Below, piece by piece: positions 7,824-15,739 of a DNA stretch of 15,998 nt. A program made the translations under genes and the position numbers. The notes beneath the pieces were generated by a model, which did no database searches, was not told the DNA's origin, and saw only the letters and a list, made by a program, of their open reading frames with translations. Position 1 is the first letter of the stretch, and every line of letters starts with the position of its first letter. The DNA is from Gracilaria caudata (Eukaryota > Rhodophyta > Florideophyceae > Gracilariales > Gracilariaceae). The stretch covers positions 308-16,305 of the forward strand of contig JASCIV010000576.1 in assembly GCA_030374735.1 (NCBI GenBank), in the 5' to 3' direction.

Positions 7824-8835
7824 TTACTGGAGCTTGTACCCGTCAGTGATGGGGGTGATGTCAATGCCCGAGAATCTAAATTGTTTATATGACCGGGGTT
7901 TGGAGTCAACACGTGTTTCCGTAATGCGAGAAAGAGTGTCAAAGGCCGCCGTGCCGGTACTGATTGTGTCGTCAACGTAAGGGCCAGTTAGACCCTCTAG
8001 TTTGTCATGAACAACTTTGAAGAAAAGGGATAAGTCACCAGGCGTTGGCGTCATCATCAAGTCCTGACGGAGATGGTTTGCAAAAGTACGGTTCCAATAG
8101 TCTCCGGAATCACTGAGTCCATAATGGGGCTTTAACAACTTAAGCAGCTTGTCCTTGGAGAGACGGAATTCTTGCGCTGGGCGTATATATATATCCCGCA
8201 TAAGCTTGTCAGCAGATTGCAAGTAAGCTTGCAAAACATCCTGTGACCACACAGGGAAGCCAAAAATAGCTGCTATTGCAATGAGAAGGCGGATGGAAGA
8301 CTGCTTCAGGGTGGTGCTTTGGTGTACCAGGCGCAGTTTTTTTATGTCTGTGTGGCTTTGTACAATAAAACGAGCTTTGTAAACCTCGTTTTCGGAGTCG
8401 GTGTTTTTGATTGACAGGGCAAAGCGACCACCAAGTATGTTGTGGGGTATCGTAGGATCCAGTTCTTCAAGGCAAACTACTTCATACACGCCACGTTTGG
8501 CGAGTCCGACGAGTTCTTGTGCCATGGAGTCGTCAAACAGTTGGAGCTTCCCGTGGGAGTCCGAAGGGCTTAATATCTCTGTGATATATACAGAGGGGGT
8601 TGAATTCGTTCCGAAATAGTTTAGACCTTGAGAAAGACGGTTGAGTTCGGCGTCGCCTACATCCAGAGGGTGTGGGAGGACATGGGATATATTGTAATGG
8701 GCGGTCTTTCCATCTCGGTCCACCGTAGCTTCTTTACCAACGATCTTCTGGATAGTATATGGTCCTATCCAGTGCTTTGCTTTCTCGTCGTATACCAACA
8801 CACGTTGACCAGGCTCCAAGAGATAGCGGGAGGCG
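7824..8835 (-). pseudogene. pol: Pol of element 2: integrase C-terminal GPY-like module and reverse transcriptase
   Basis: It begins with the integrase tail, EPGQRVLVYDEKAKHWIGPY and GKTAHYNISHVLP. A linker with LFDDSMAQELVGLAKRGVYE follows, then RT: GRFALSIKNTDSENEVYKAR, LVHQSTTLKQSSIRLL, FPVWSQDVLQAYLQSA (first Asp), KPHYGLSDSGDYWNRTF, and the intact catalytic YVDD (7968-7979). It ends at a TAA at 7824-7826 just after SGIDITPITDGYKLQ, where element 1 continues with HQEQFA, so the stop is internal. RT copies the element RNA into DNA in the particle. The sequence is in the same frame as the upstream protease piece and the downstream RNase H piece. Confidence 0.9.
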
Positions 8836-9920
8836 GGTGGCAGCCTGTTGGACTCGTAGTTTGGCGGTAATTGAAGCCATCTCCCGTCTTGCGGCTTCCA
8901 ATGCGCGTAGTCGATCTAATTGGTTCGGTACTGAAGACACGGGTATGGGGAAGCGTGGAAGGGTACCGTAGACGAGCAGCGACGGAACGAGTCCTTCGGG
9001 TCCTATGGTATCATTGATACCTTTGAAAGCGTAACGTAGGGCTAAATCTGCATCTAGAGAAGGGCATTCATGAAGCACTGTGTTGAATATGCGCCTTAAA
9101 AGAGCGTGATAACGTTCACCGGATCCAATATTGTTGTGAGACTGAACACCTGACACGTGCAGGTCGATTCCGTACTCCATAGTGCACGAGGACCAATACT
9201 TTGACGTAAACGCGGAGCCGCGGTCTACGCGCAGGACAGAAGGGAACCCGGTATAGGTCGTCACCGACGCCTCCAAGAATGCCAAAATATCGGTGGCGGA
9301 TTCTCCTTTCAGAATGACGGCGTTCTGATAATGTGTCTGAGTATCCACAATGTGAAGGACAGGAATGCACTTCTTCTTACCATACTTTAGATACATGAGA
9401 TCTAACGCAATCTCTTGCTTGAACTGAATGTTCTCTTTCGGTATGGAGACGTGAAAACGGAAATTTCGAGATGAAAACCTCTGGCATGACGTACTCTTAC
9501 TGGATATATCTCCCAACAGCTTCCTCGTATCAGAAGAGAGATCTTGGGGTTTTGAGCGTTGCAAAAGATTGTAGAGCTTTCCTGCGCTAGGATGGAAGAA
9601 GTGCTGATGTAGTTTTTGAAGCTCGGCACGAGTGTACAGAACTGCGGGCATGATCCATTCAACAAAGAGATGTCCATGTTTTCGTGTGAGCGGTAGCCAC
9701 CAACCAGCATGGTGATGGACGAGTTGATTTGTGACATTGATTGGGTAGATTGAAAAGCGATCAAGCACATCAAGCCCGATAAGAAACGGGATGTCAGCGG
9801 ACACCACGTCTATATCGAATTCGATACATTTGTATCCTTCAAAGGATACAAATGTTCCATCTGGTGTTGGTATGCGAGCATGCATGTGGCCCATACTGTT
9901 CCTATATCCGTCACCAAATT
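8836..9920 (-). pseudogene. pol: Pol of element 2: protease C-terminal part and integrase
   Basis: This is the best preserved integrase of the window. It starts in the protease flap region (ARIPTPDGTFVSF, SADIPFLIGLDVLDRF). The integrase zinc region has LHQHFFHP but reads KSTSCQRF, so one Cys of HHCC is lost (element 1 has KCRSC). The DDE core is complete: Asp in IALDLMYLKYGKKK, Asp in RVDRGSAFTSKYW, Glu in GSGERYH. It runs on through GLVPSLLVYGTLPRFPIPV and RRLEAARREMASITAKLRVQQA-type sequence. The open frame continues to 8734, but past about 8836 it is out of register: element 1 shows that RYLLEPGQ should follow, and this lies in the next frame. A small deletion there explains the shift. 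Confidence 0.88.
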
Positions 9921-10283
9921 TAAGGCATAAGGCGAAGAATGGAGCTTGAACTTGAGACCACTTTCACTGCAGTAGGCACGTGCTTGTGCCAAGCCAAAGA
10001 CAGATTTGTGAGCGCCCGGATCAACGCATGCTCCTTCAAAATGGTTGGAACTGTATTGCTTGCCTTTACGGCTTCTAGCACAAAAGCTCAGAATTTCCTT
10101 CACTATGCGACGCTTGAAAGAAGATTGTGGCACGGCTAGAGAGCGTTGCTGTTTGCGCAGCACCCAACGAGGTTTTGCTGTTAACCCGGTAGAGTAGTTT
10201 GCCGAGACCTGGAATCGTGAAGTATCAGGAGATTTTGTGGGTCTTTTGGTGGAGAAAGAGCGGCCATTGCAATCCCCACTTAA
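9921..10283 (-). pseudogene. pol: Pol of element 2: N-terminal linker and protease active site
   Basis: The frame is open from the frameshift point through a linker (TKRPTKSPDTSRF, KRRIVKEILSFCARS) to the aspartic protease signature FEGACVDPGAHKSVFGLAQARAYC (DPG at 10014-10022). The protease would cut Gag-Pol into its mature parts. Asp-Pro-Gly replaces the standard Asp-Thr/Ser-Gly, as in element 1, so the variant was in the common ancestor or arose twice. A one-base loss near 9921 (element 1 reads FKFGDG here) moves the homologous sequence into another frame; the original frame runs on as noise to 9810. The ORF with a standard start begins at 10163, but homology with element 1 extends upstream to 10283. 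Confidence 0.82.
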
Positions 10284-10289
10284 AAACCC
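10283..10289 (-). promoter_or_regulatory. Candidate -1 ribosomal frameshift site GGGTTTT, element 2
   Basis: On the minus strand the gag frame reads GAT GAG GGT TTT TAA. GGGTTTT fits the X XXY YYZ slippery rule in the correct phase, immediately before the gag TAA (10280-10282). After a -1 slip, translation continues as TTA AGT GGG GAT into the long pol frame. Upstream in the pol frame a TGA TGA pair closes the frame. Element 1 has the same arrangement. Confidence 0.62.
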
Positions 10290-10330
10290 TCATCAGTGGA
10301 GTAATCACTGTTACCAGACGGAGCGATTAT

Positions 10331-10692
10331 CGTCTATGTTCTCGGAATGCTAGTTTTGTTGTCAGAACGGCTAGTTTTCGGGAAAGTTTATCTGGTAAAA
10401 TTATTCAAAACTTTTTTCCATATATGTATTATACAAAGAAAAATACGTGTTTGACGTGCTAGTTTAACATTCAAAATTTCTAGTTTGCTAGATCTCTAGT
10501 TTCGAACTTCAACATTTCAATGTTCAACTAGCATTTCCGAGCGTCAAAGCAGCAATCGAACAATTATGGTACTACGTCACAAGCAGAAATCCGGAAATAT
10601 TTTCGAAACTTCAAAACCCCTAGATTTTTTGCAGTTTCGTTTTCATAAATTGCTATCTAGCACACTAGACTAGGATTCCGAGAACACAGACG
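10331..10692. mobile_element. MITE-like insert, about 362 bp, at the end of element 2 gag
   Basis: The ends are inverted repeats: CGTCTATGTTCTCGGAATGC at the left and, on the opposite strand at the right, CGTCTGTGTTCTCGGAATCC. The match extends to 24 of 26 bases over 10329-10354 and 10669-10694. AT on both outer sides may be a 2-bp duplication. Removing 364 bp puts the gag tail back in frame with its upstream part and matches element 1 (AQTS-I-APSGN against RQSQIGPNE), which supports insertion. The interior is AT-rich and non-coding, with at least eight CTAG-containing words (CTAGTTT, GCTAG) on both strands. The superfamily is not clear. Confidence 0.65.
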
Positions 10693-12329
10693 ATTGAGGT
10701 CTGCGCTGATCTCGCATTGCTTATGAGAGAAGTTTGGATTTTCTCCAACAGATTGTCTGACGCTTGCAGTTCAATGTGAGAATCGGGGTCGTCAGCGGTA
10801 TAGTTATCAACAAGGAGGGTTTCGGCCAGTTGGTGTATCAAAATGCCGGTGTCGGGGTCGTCAGTCAAGTTGACACTACGGGTTCTATTCCGTTTCAGCC
10901 ATCTTCTGGCTCTATCCCTGTTCATCTTAATCTTTGTTTCATTGCGAGGCTGCGTGCATATGAATAGACGACAGCCTTGCTTTCCGCAATTCCAACATAC
11001 GGAAAGTTTTGCAGGGAGATTCGCTCGGTTGCTCTGTCTTCCAGGGCCATTGCGATGGCGTGGGAATGAGGGGGCATGCTTAATGATGGACTAACTGGAC
11101 GGCGTGCGACTGAATCTACCTTGTCCTGAGAAATTGACAGCGGCATCAGCATATGCGTGCGAGTCGTCCTGAGAGTAATTCGCAGTAGAGAGATTCATCT
11201 TCGGTATGAACTCCAGATCGTCTGCCGCTGATGAGATCTCAGCGCTTCCCATGCGCTTCTGGCCTTCCGAGAATTGGCGATTGTTCAGCTCTGCGCTAAA
11301 CAATTCCGACATGAGAGCTCTATAAGGAAGAAGCTTCGCATGGGTTTGTGACAAGATATGGCGAGCTCATTGTATACCTTGAACTGCGTTGGCTAGAACT
11401 CTTCGTTTATGACGATCTGTTCTATCCTCGACATGTGCCATCGGGGTAAGGCGGTCGATTTCCTTAATCAAAGCATCAAGAGCATCTCGTTCTCAAACAT
11501 CATTCTTTTTGAACTGTGAAAGATGCAGAGAGTCCATTTTTGCAGACATGTCTTCCCTAGATGTTGGAGAGGAGTAGCGGTCGTTGAGCGCACCAACGAT
11601 AGAACCCCATGACATCTGCTTGTCACGAATTTCCTCGCGGTAGAAATGCAGCACATCACCTCCCAAGGAGTAGTGTAAATACTGCGAGCGATCGCTTCCT
11701 TTGACTTTCTGATCGTTGCAGTAGTCCATAAAGCAAGTTATGTGATCGCCCCAATCTTCTTCGAGGTCTCCGTTAAACTTATCTCGGCGACTGCGATAAC
11801 GGGTAGAAAAGAAAGAGCAACGTTTGTTCTCATACTGATCCTCCGAAGTGTCTTCAGCTACGGCGACTGCGGCTTCAGCTTGGTGGGCGGGTTGTGCAGG
11901 ATCCAGAAGTCGAAATGGAATTTGGGCAGGAGAACCTTGATTCGAGGGAGAATAAAGTACCACATCACCGTTACGAATGGCATCCAAGTAATCCATAGCA
12001 CGTCTACGGACATCAATTTGTTCGTCATGGTTCCAGATGGCAGCAATAACCCTTTTTCCAATTGAGGACCCTCTTTCTGCATTTCGTGGTATGATTACTT
12101 CTCTATTCTCCAAGAAAGTTCGAACACGTTCGTATTTGTCATAGTTGCTGACGATACTCGGATTTACGAACTGCATAGCTCCAAGATCTTCACGAATGGC
12201 TGCGATTAAATCATTTCCAGTCAACGGGGGATAGGAGGACATGTATCCCTCGAAGAGATTCTCCAGTCCACGTTGTACGTCCTTTCGAAGACGGATCGTG
12301 CCAAACGGCTTTGCAGACGCGTTCGACAT
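10665..12329 (-). pseudogene. gag: Gag of element 2, three in-frame stops, 3' end interrupted by MITE
   Basis: This is the structural protein that packages element RNA into virus-like particles. It starts at the ATG at 12327-12329, 40 bases after the LTR. A single frame runs to 10665 (555 codons) with stops at 11493 (TGA), 11367 (TGA) and 11091 (TAG). The first open block (278 aa) has a gag-type helical region with KFNGDLEEDWGDHITCFM. A zinc knuckle lies at residues 445-458 (nt 10956-10997), CWNCGKQGCRLFIC. It has CX2CX4CX4C spacing, so Cys replaces the usual His at position three. The last residues and the TAG at 10665 lie in the MITE-like insert (10331-10692). The original tail resumes beyond it (APSGNSDYSTDEGF, TAA at 10280-10282). 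Downstream, pol overlaps in the -1 frame. Confidence 0.85.
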
Positions 12330-12369
12330 GAAAAGTGAAAGTTTTTGGTTGTTTGCTTTAATTCGAGAA
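12330..12369 (-). other. Short leader of element 2 (primer-binding region position)
   Basis: These 40 bases between the 5' LTR and the gag ATG start TTCTCGAATTAAAGC on the coding strand. The primer-binding site should begin here. There is no TGG start complementary to a tRNA CCA end, so priming by an internal tRNA fragment or a decayed site is possible. I cannot assign a tRNA. Confidence 0.4.
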
Positions 12370-12713
12370 TGTCGACAAACAACACTGAGATGTTGTTGTG
12401 CTCGGACAGGGAGCGCTGTCTATCCTATCTGTCCACGGGGACTCTGAGCGGAGGAAATCGCGAGCAACGACACAGGTCTGCTTGCTCCTGCAGTATTGTT
12501 TACTGTTGCGACTAGGTTCCTACCCAGACTCCAGAAGAAGGCGACGAGCACTGTGTATACAACTAAGTAACTGTGTGCAGCAGCCAAAGGCTGCAAAGGA
12601 CGCTTATCTATACAGCATTGTTTTGAACAGTATCGACAGGAAAGATACAACGTAGACGATGGTAGACACACATATGTAGAATCAACATTAGACACACAGA
12701 TGTGGAATCAACA
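12370..12713 (-). repeat. 5' LTR of element 2
   Basis: 344 bp, the partner of 6680-7022 in the same orientation. It would carry the promoter for the minus-strand transcript. The same 26-bp tandem duplication (12663 and 12689) and the same GCAGCC hairpin are present. Only 40 bases separate it from the gag ATG. Confidence 0.94.
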
Positions 12714-12718
12714 AAGAA
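12714..12718 (+). repeat. Target-site duplication of element 2, right
   Basis: AAGAA directly follows the LTR end ATCAACA. Five base pairs is the usual copia integrase duplication. Confidence 0.9.
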
Positions 12719-12908
12719 CGCAGTAGCGTCTTTCTTCTTCTCTGCTAGAGCACTATTTCGCATGAGTAAACATTGTTATCTGCAATTGACCTGCGTCGTT
12801 GCAACGCATTCGCTCTCCCGCTCATCGTCCCTGTTGACAGGACTGGAACCTGTGTTCCCTTCCCGAGCATTATAATCTACACGACAATCCAATTGTTGTT
12901 TGTCGAAA
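12719..12908 (+). repeat. 3' LTR of element 1, right part
   Basis: This continues the LTR after element 2. Its tail has CCCGAGCA and then TTGTTGTTTGTCGA, shared with the end of the element 2 LTR (TCCGAGCA, GTTGTTTGTCGACA). The end is at about 12908, where the expected CA reads AA. No 5' copy is visible to fix the end exactly, nor to test a target duplication. Confidence 0.68.
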
Positions 12909-13663
12909 CTTGTGTACAGACTCTCTCCTCGTAGTCATTTCTCTGAAATACGACTCGCGGATGCGGATGTCAGTTCGATCCATTCGGTAGTGGGGGTGTT
13001 GCTCCAAGCCGCTCTTGTTCAATTTACAAGGATATCGTTCCAGTTCAGGCTTGTTGAAGCAAAGTGAAAGATTGGCGACATTCCGAATAACACTTGTACA
13101 GATGTTGAGATTGTTGAAGAGTCCTGAGTCGCCAGCTTTGAGAAAGAGTGACAAGGGTACAGGACATTAGAACCACACTGTTCCGAGGTTAAGGACGGTT
13201 TGGAGCTGACGTAATGTCGACTAACAAATGTAAGATCACTGCGAGACTCTGCAAAGCTCAACAATTTTCCAGTACTCTTGACGAATCGATACGTACAGGT
13301 AGAGGCAAAGTGATCGACATGACAAGAAAAGAGTTTGACGTGGAGAGAACACATCTACGTCACTCACATTGAGAACCGCGCAAGCTTCTGTATTTCTCCT
13401 ATTGAAAGTGTCACGGAGATACAATAACGAGCTCGTTACGATGAGCTTCTATCAGCACCGTCTCTAGTACTTGAGCACCCACCCACCATCAATCGAACAC
13501 ATCCTGCGCCTCTCGCAAATGATGTAAAGAATGATAGACTACAAGACAGTTTGCGTTCATGTGGAATGTGAGAACGTTCAGCTGGCTGACGCTCAGTGCA
13601 TGTGTATATCTTATGCATCGCTTTGATTTTGTTTGGTGTTGTCAGTGTACTCACGACACGTAA
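12909..13663. other. Flanking DNA right of element 1, no supportable gene
   Basis: This is the first sequence outside the retrotransposon nest. Several open frames of 50 to 111 codons exist on both strands (for example 13214-13372 on +, starting with an ATG; 12870-13154 and 13019-13354 on -), but they overlap each other. I see no recognisable motif or consistent codon pattern. An exon of a spliced gene cannot be excluded. No repeats or RNA genes were recognised. Confidence 0.4.
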
Positions 13664-13865
13664 AAGTACTGTTTGGAGAGTGCTCTAAGATGCACAGAGC
13701 AATTAGGAGAGTGCACCAGCATCATTGCTGATAGTATTGGAAGTCTAGGAGAGGACGCTAAAATCTCTATAAGAAGCCTCGAGCGCATCCCACCAGTCCC
13801 AAGGAAACGGACAGACGAAGACAGAACAAACAAAGAACACCTCAACATCTACCGATGTTGTGGTA
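13664..13865 (+). CDS. Hypothetical protein fragment upstream of coiled-coil ORF
   Basis: The frame is open from after a TAA at 13661-13663 and would run to 13918. The part to about 13865 reads like coding sequence: ESALRCTEQLGECTSIIADS, then SIRSLERIPPVPRKRTDEDR, with a helical start and a charged tail. It has no ATG at its start, so it could be an internal exon. Its register differs from the coiled-coil frame that opens at 13867, and GGTAAAC at 13862-13868 could be a splice donor or mark a frameshift. I do not recognise the protein. It may be the 5' part of the same gene as 14011-14844. Confidence 0.32.
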
Positions 13866-13866
13866 A

Positions 13867-14010
13867 ACAGAGAAAATCACTCCACCATTCATTGAGTTTC
13901 TTACTGCTGAGATGTTGAAAGCTTTGTTTTCGTTTTCTGTGCCCAACTCTAACGCTAGAGTTCGAAATGGGTGCGAGGAGGCTGTGCTACTAAGAGGCAC
14001 TGTCTAACAC
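13867..14010 (+). other. Upstream extension of the coiled-coil frame, closed by TAA
   Basis: In the same frame as the coiled-coil ORF, codons are open from 13867 (after TAA 13864-13866) to a TAA at 14005-14007. They read TPPFIEFLTAEMLKALFSF and CEEAVLLRGTV, with an ATG at 13912. The next residues after the stop, HLERELQ, would continue a heptad pattern if TAA were CAA. So either this is coding sequence with a recent nonsense change, or it is intron: the pyrimidine-rich TTTTCGTTTTCTG followed by CTAACGCTAG at 13928-13970 resembles a branch point and splice acceptor. Confidence 0.35.
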
Positions 14011-14844
14011 TTGGAGCGAGAGCTTCAAGCTGCTTTTTGGAAGTTGCGGGCAGTGGAATCAGAGAGGGATGAGGCGCTGGATATGGCTGCCACAGAGCGT
14101 CGTGAGAAAGAAGCGGCAAGGAGCAAAGCAGGATATCTCTCAGCGCGTTTGCAACAGATAGAATCAGCGACAAATTCTGTCAGAAAGAAAAATCGGGTGC
14201 TTAAGGGAGAACGAGACGGTTACCAGGCACGCCTTACCCTCAAGGAGTCTCACAACAGTGCTCTAAGATTCGAGCTTAATCAGGTTCAAGAAAAATACGT
14301 CTTGCAGTTTGAAAAGTCCTGCGCGTTACGCAATTCCTTGGGACATATTCAAAATGAATACAATAGGTCACAGGCAGAGAACCATGCGCTACAGATCATG
14401 GTGGATGAAAGACAGGAGAGCACTGAAGTAGCGCTACATTCAGTGAAACATCTGAACAGCCTTTTAGACGAGAAAAACGAGAGGTTGTCGTTTTTGGAAA
14501 GACAGGTGCAAAGTTCGAAAGAAAGGCTGCAAGAAGGGCGGACAAGACGTAAGAAAGGTTATCGAAGGTCTCAAGAGAAACACCTGGAGGAAAGTAGTCA
14601 CGGCTTTCACGAAGCACCACCACACAGACGATCGGAAATCTCAGAAAATCCCGTGTTCGATGGACGACAACACTCATACCATCCTACACCCCGAGAGACC
14701 TCAACAGACTCCAGAACAGCCCTCTGGTTTGTAAAGAACGAGCTTAGAAAAGAGCGACGGTGTGGGAAATACGCAGATAGGAGGAACGAGTACAGACGCC
14801 AGCTTGACCCCGACAACGAAAACTTGAGTTCCTACTTTGTGTAG
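14011..14844 (+). CDS. Coiled-coil protein, unknown function (possible exon or pseudogene)
   Basis: A 277-codon open frame, the longest outside the transposons. Residues 1 to about 180 are rich in Glu, Arg, Lys, Leu and Gln with heptad-like spacing (LERELQAAFWKLRAVESERD, ARLQQIESA, LERQVQSSKERLQEGR). A long parallel coiled coil is likely. The last 100 residues are basic, polar and probably disordered (RRSEISENP, RNEYRRQLDPDNE). There is no signal peptide, membrane segment or enzyme motif. The first codon is TTG, unlikely as a eukaryotic start; the first in-frame ATG is about 24 codons in (LDMAATE), and an ATG upstream at 13912 is separated by a TAA. A 5' exon or a broken start is therefore likely. 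It lies 1.1 kb from the retrotransposon nest and shares nothing with it. Tail-end stop TAG at 14842-14844. Confidence 0.5.
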   Translation: MERELQAAFWKLRAVESERDEALDMAATERREKEAARSKAGYLSARLQQIESATNSVRKKNRVLKGERDGYQARLTLKESHNSALRFELNQVQEKYVLQFEKSCALRNSLGHIQNEYNRSQAENHALQIMVDERQESTEVALHSVKHLNSLLDEKNERLSFLERQVQSSKERLQEGRTRRKKGYRRSQEKHLEESSHGFHEAPPHRRSEISENPVFDGRQHSYHPTPRETSTDSRTALWFVKNELRKERRCGKYADRRNEYRRQLDPDNENLSSYFV

Positions 14845-14969
14845 AGGACTTTAAACATAAAGTTAAGTCTAGATAAAGTTTTGCCATGAGTCATTCACAC
14901 TCAGGACGACAGAACAAGAGTCCATTGTCTGCACGTGCTACTCGCCTTCACCACACCATCCACTTTCTA

Positions 14970-15281
14970 CTAACCCGGCACCGCGTCAAACTCGGTTTCG
15001 TTCCACAATGGCGTTTGCCACCATTTGGTACGGTCCCCCGCCATGTTACACACCATTCCGACGATATACACATTCAACGACTTTCCCACAATGAAGTTTG
15101 TCAACATACAAATCACCATCATCGCCGGGATGGAATACATCCGCAACCAAATCACGTGCGCTGCTTGAATAGCAAATACCATCGGCACAATCATCCAGCA
15201 AAACGTATGGAATCCCATTAATAAACAATACTTCACATCAACGGGGCAACACGTCACAATTTTTGCACCTCCGCCGTACTA
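14970..15281 (-). CDS. Possible membrane-protein exon, unrecognised
   Basis: On the minus strand a frame opens after a TAG at about 15282 and ends with a stop at 14970. The TAG could be the end of an intron (AATTAG then TACGGCGG). It reads GGGAKIVTCCPVD, a hydrophobic segment (FCWMIVPMVFAIQAAHVIWL), a second one (IPAMMVICMLTNFIVGKSLN, VYIVGMVC), and a polar end KWWQTPLWNETEFDAVPG. That would make a two-helix C-terminal piece. The neighbouring frame (15046-15228, same strand) reads as a soluble acidic sequence (VLLDDCADGI, HPGDDGDLYVDKLHCGK), so the hydrophobic frame may be only a register effect of GAT-rich DNA. I cannot decide between them. Confidence 0.28.
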
Positions 15282-15342
15282 ATTTCTTCTCTGCTTCGGA
15301 AGGTACACTACACCTTGTGTAGAACGCTCGTCCAAGAACCCA

Positions 15343-15732
15343 TCAATCCAACGAGTACGATACCCATTCCTCATTGCCAGTAACACCCAACACCCATCCT
15401 AAGCAATGCTTCCGAGTGAAGCAATCAAATCCATTCGCATCCTCCTTATTTTTTCTGGTCTTATCTTGAAACGCACATAATACTGCAGATAATGATGGCC
15501 GAAATCGTCTTCTGTTCCTCTCATATCGGCAAAGCGTCAACAATGCGTACTTGTCCAATGCGAGGCCATACGTGATGCAGCCCTGACCGATACGCGTCTG
15601 GTCATCGGTACGTTCGCACTCCCACACAAAGTGACCACTGCCCTTGACACTACTTGAAGTGGGCTGCGACTCCTTCGTCCGCATGAACCACGCGCGTATT
15701 CTGCGGCACAATAGAATCAACAACAGAATCAA
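15343..15732 (-). CDS. Hypothetical ORF, unrecognised
   Basis: A 129-codon frame on the minus strand. An internal ATG would begin MRTKESQPTSSSVKGSGHFV, followed by WECERTDDQTRIGQG and LALDKYALLTLCRYERNRRR. It has a mixed composition with no motif that I know. It shares register with the 15046-15228 frame further along the same strand, so the two could be parts of one degraded coding region, separated by a stop at 15343 and another near 15240. Support is limited to length and composition. Confidence 0.25.
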   Translation of the reverse strand: MILLLILLCRRIRAWFMRTKESQPTSSSVKGSGHFVWECERTDDQTRIGQGCITYGLALDKYALLTLCRYERNRRRFRPSLSAVLCAFQDKTRKNKEDANGFDCFTRKHCLGWVLGVTGNEEWVSYSLD

Positions 15733-15739
15733 CCGATGC

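Larger units (their letters stand above)
6680..12713 (-). mobile_element. Copia-type LTR retrotransposon, element 2, complete ends, 6034 bp
   Basis: Two direct LTRs (6680-7022 and 12370-12713) begin TG and end CA on either strand. They flank an internal region with gag, protease, integrase, RT and RNase H on the minus strand. Perfect 5-bp duplications AAGAA lie at 6675-6679 and 12714-12718. I count 13 substitutions and one 1-base indel between the LTRs over about 343 bp, near 96% identity. It lies antisense within the 3' LTR of element 1 and belongs to the same broad lineage, since pol aligns throughout. Coding regions contain at least three stops in gag, four stops and two frameshifts in pol, plus a MITE-like insert, so it is non-autonomous now. 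Confidence 0.94.
1..12908 (+). mobile_element. Copia-type LTR retrotransposon, element 1 (left end outside window, split by nested inserts)
   Basis: Element 1 occupies 1-483, 3245-6679 and 12719-12908; everything else inside this span is inserted DNA. Domain order on the + strand is gag tail, protease, integrase, reverse transcriptase, RNase H, then LTR, which is the Ty1/copia order. The segments join when the hAT (484-3244), the MITE-like insert (5897-6218) and copia element 2 (6680-12713) are removed. Each join is supported by a target-site duplication and by alignment with the related element 2. The 3' LTR runs from TGTTAAG at 6555 to about 12908, roughly 315 bp when joined, and its tail matches the element 2 LTR tail (CCGAGCA and TTGTTGTTTGTCGA shared). 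The 5' LTR and most of gag lie to the left of the window. The element is dead: it has multiple frameshifts, an in-frame TAG and three insertions. Confidence 0.88.

Noticed and set aside
12834..12860. tRNA-like T-arm (ACAGG-TTCCAGT-CCTGT on the minus strand)
   Set aside because: Only this 17-base hairpin fits. No matching acceptor, anticodon or D-arm pairs at tRNA spacing, and the region is explained as the element 1 LTR tail.
14396..14677. Minus-strand ORF opposite the coiled-coil frame
   Set aside because: Shadow of the sense frame. Its Ser/Leu/Phe-rich composition is what Glu/Arg/Lys-rich coding gives in antisense.
14886..15221. Plus-strand ORF starting with ATG, rich in His, Arg and Pro
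   Set aside because: The His-rich composition looks like the complement of a frame on the minus strand, where Met/Val/Ile-rich or Asp-rich readings are more protein-like. Neither is certain.
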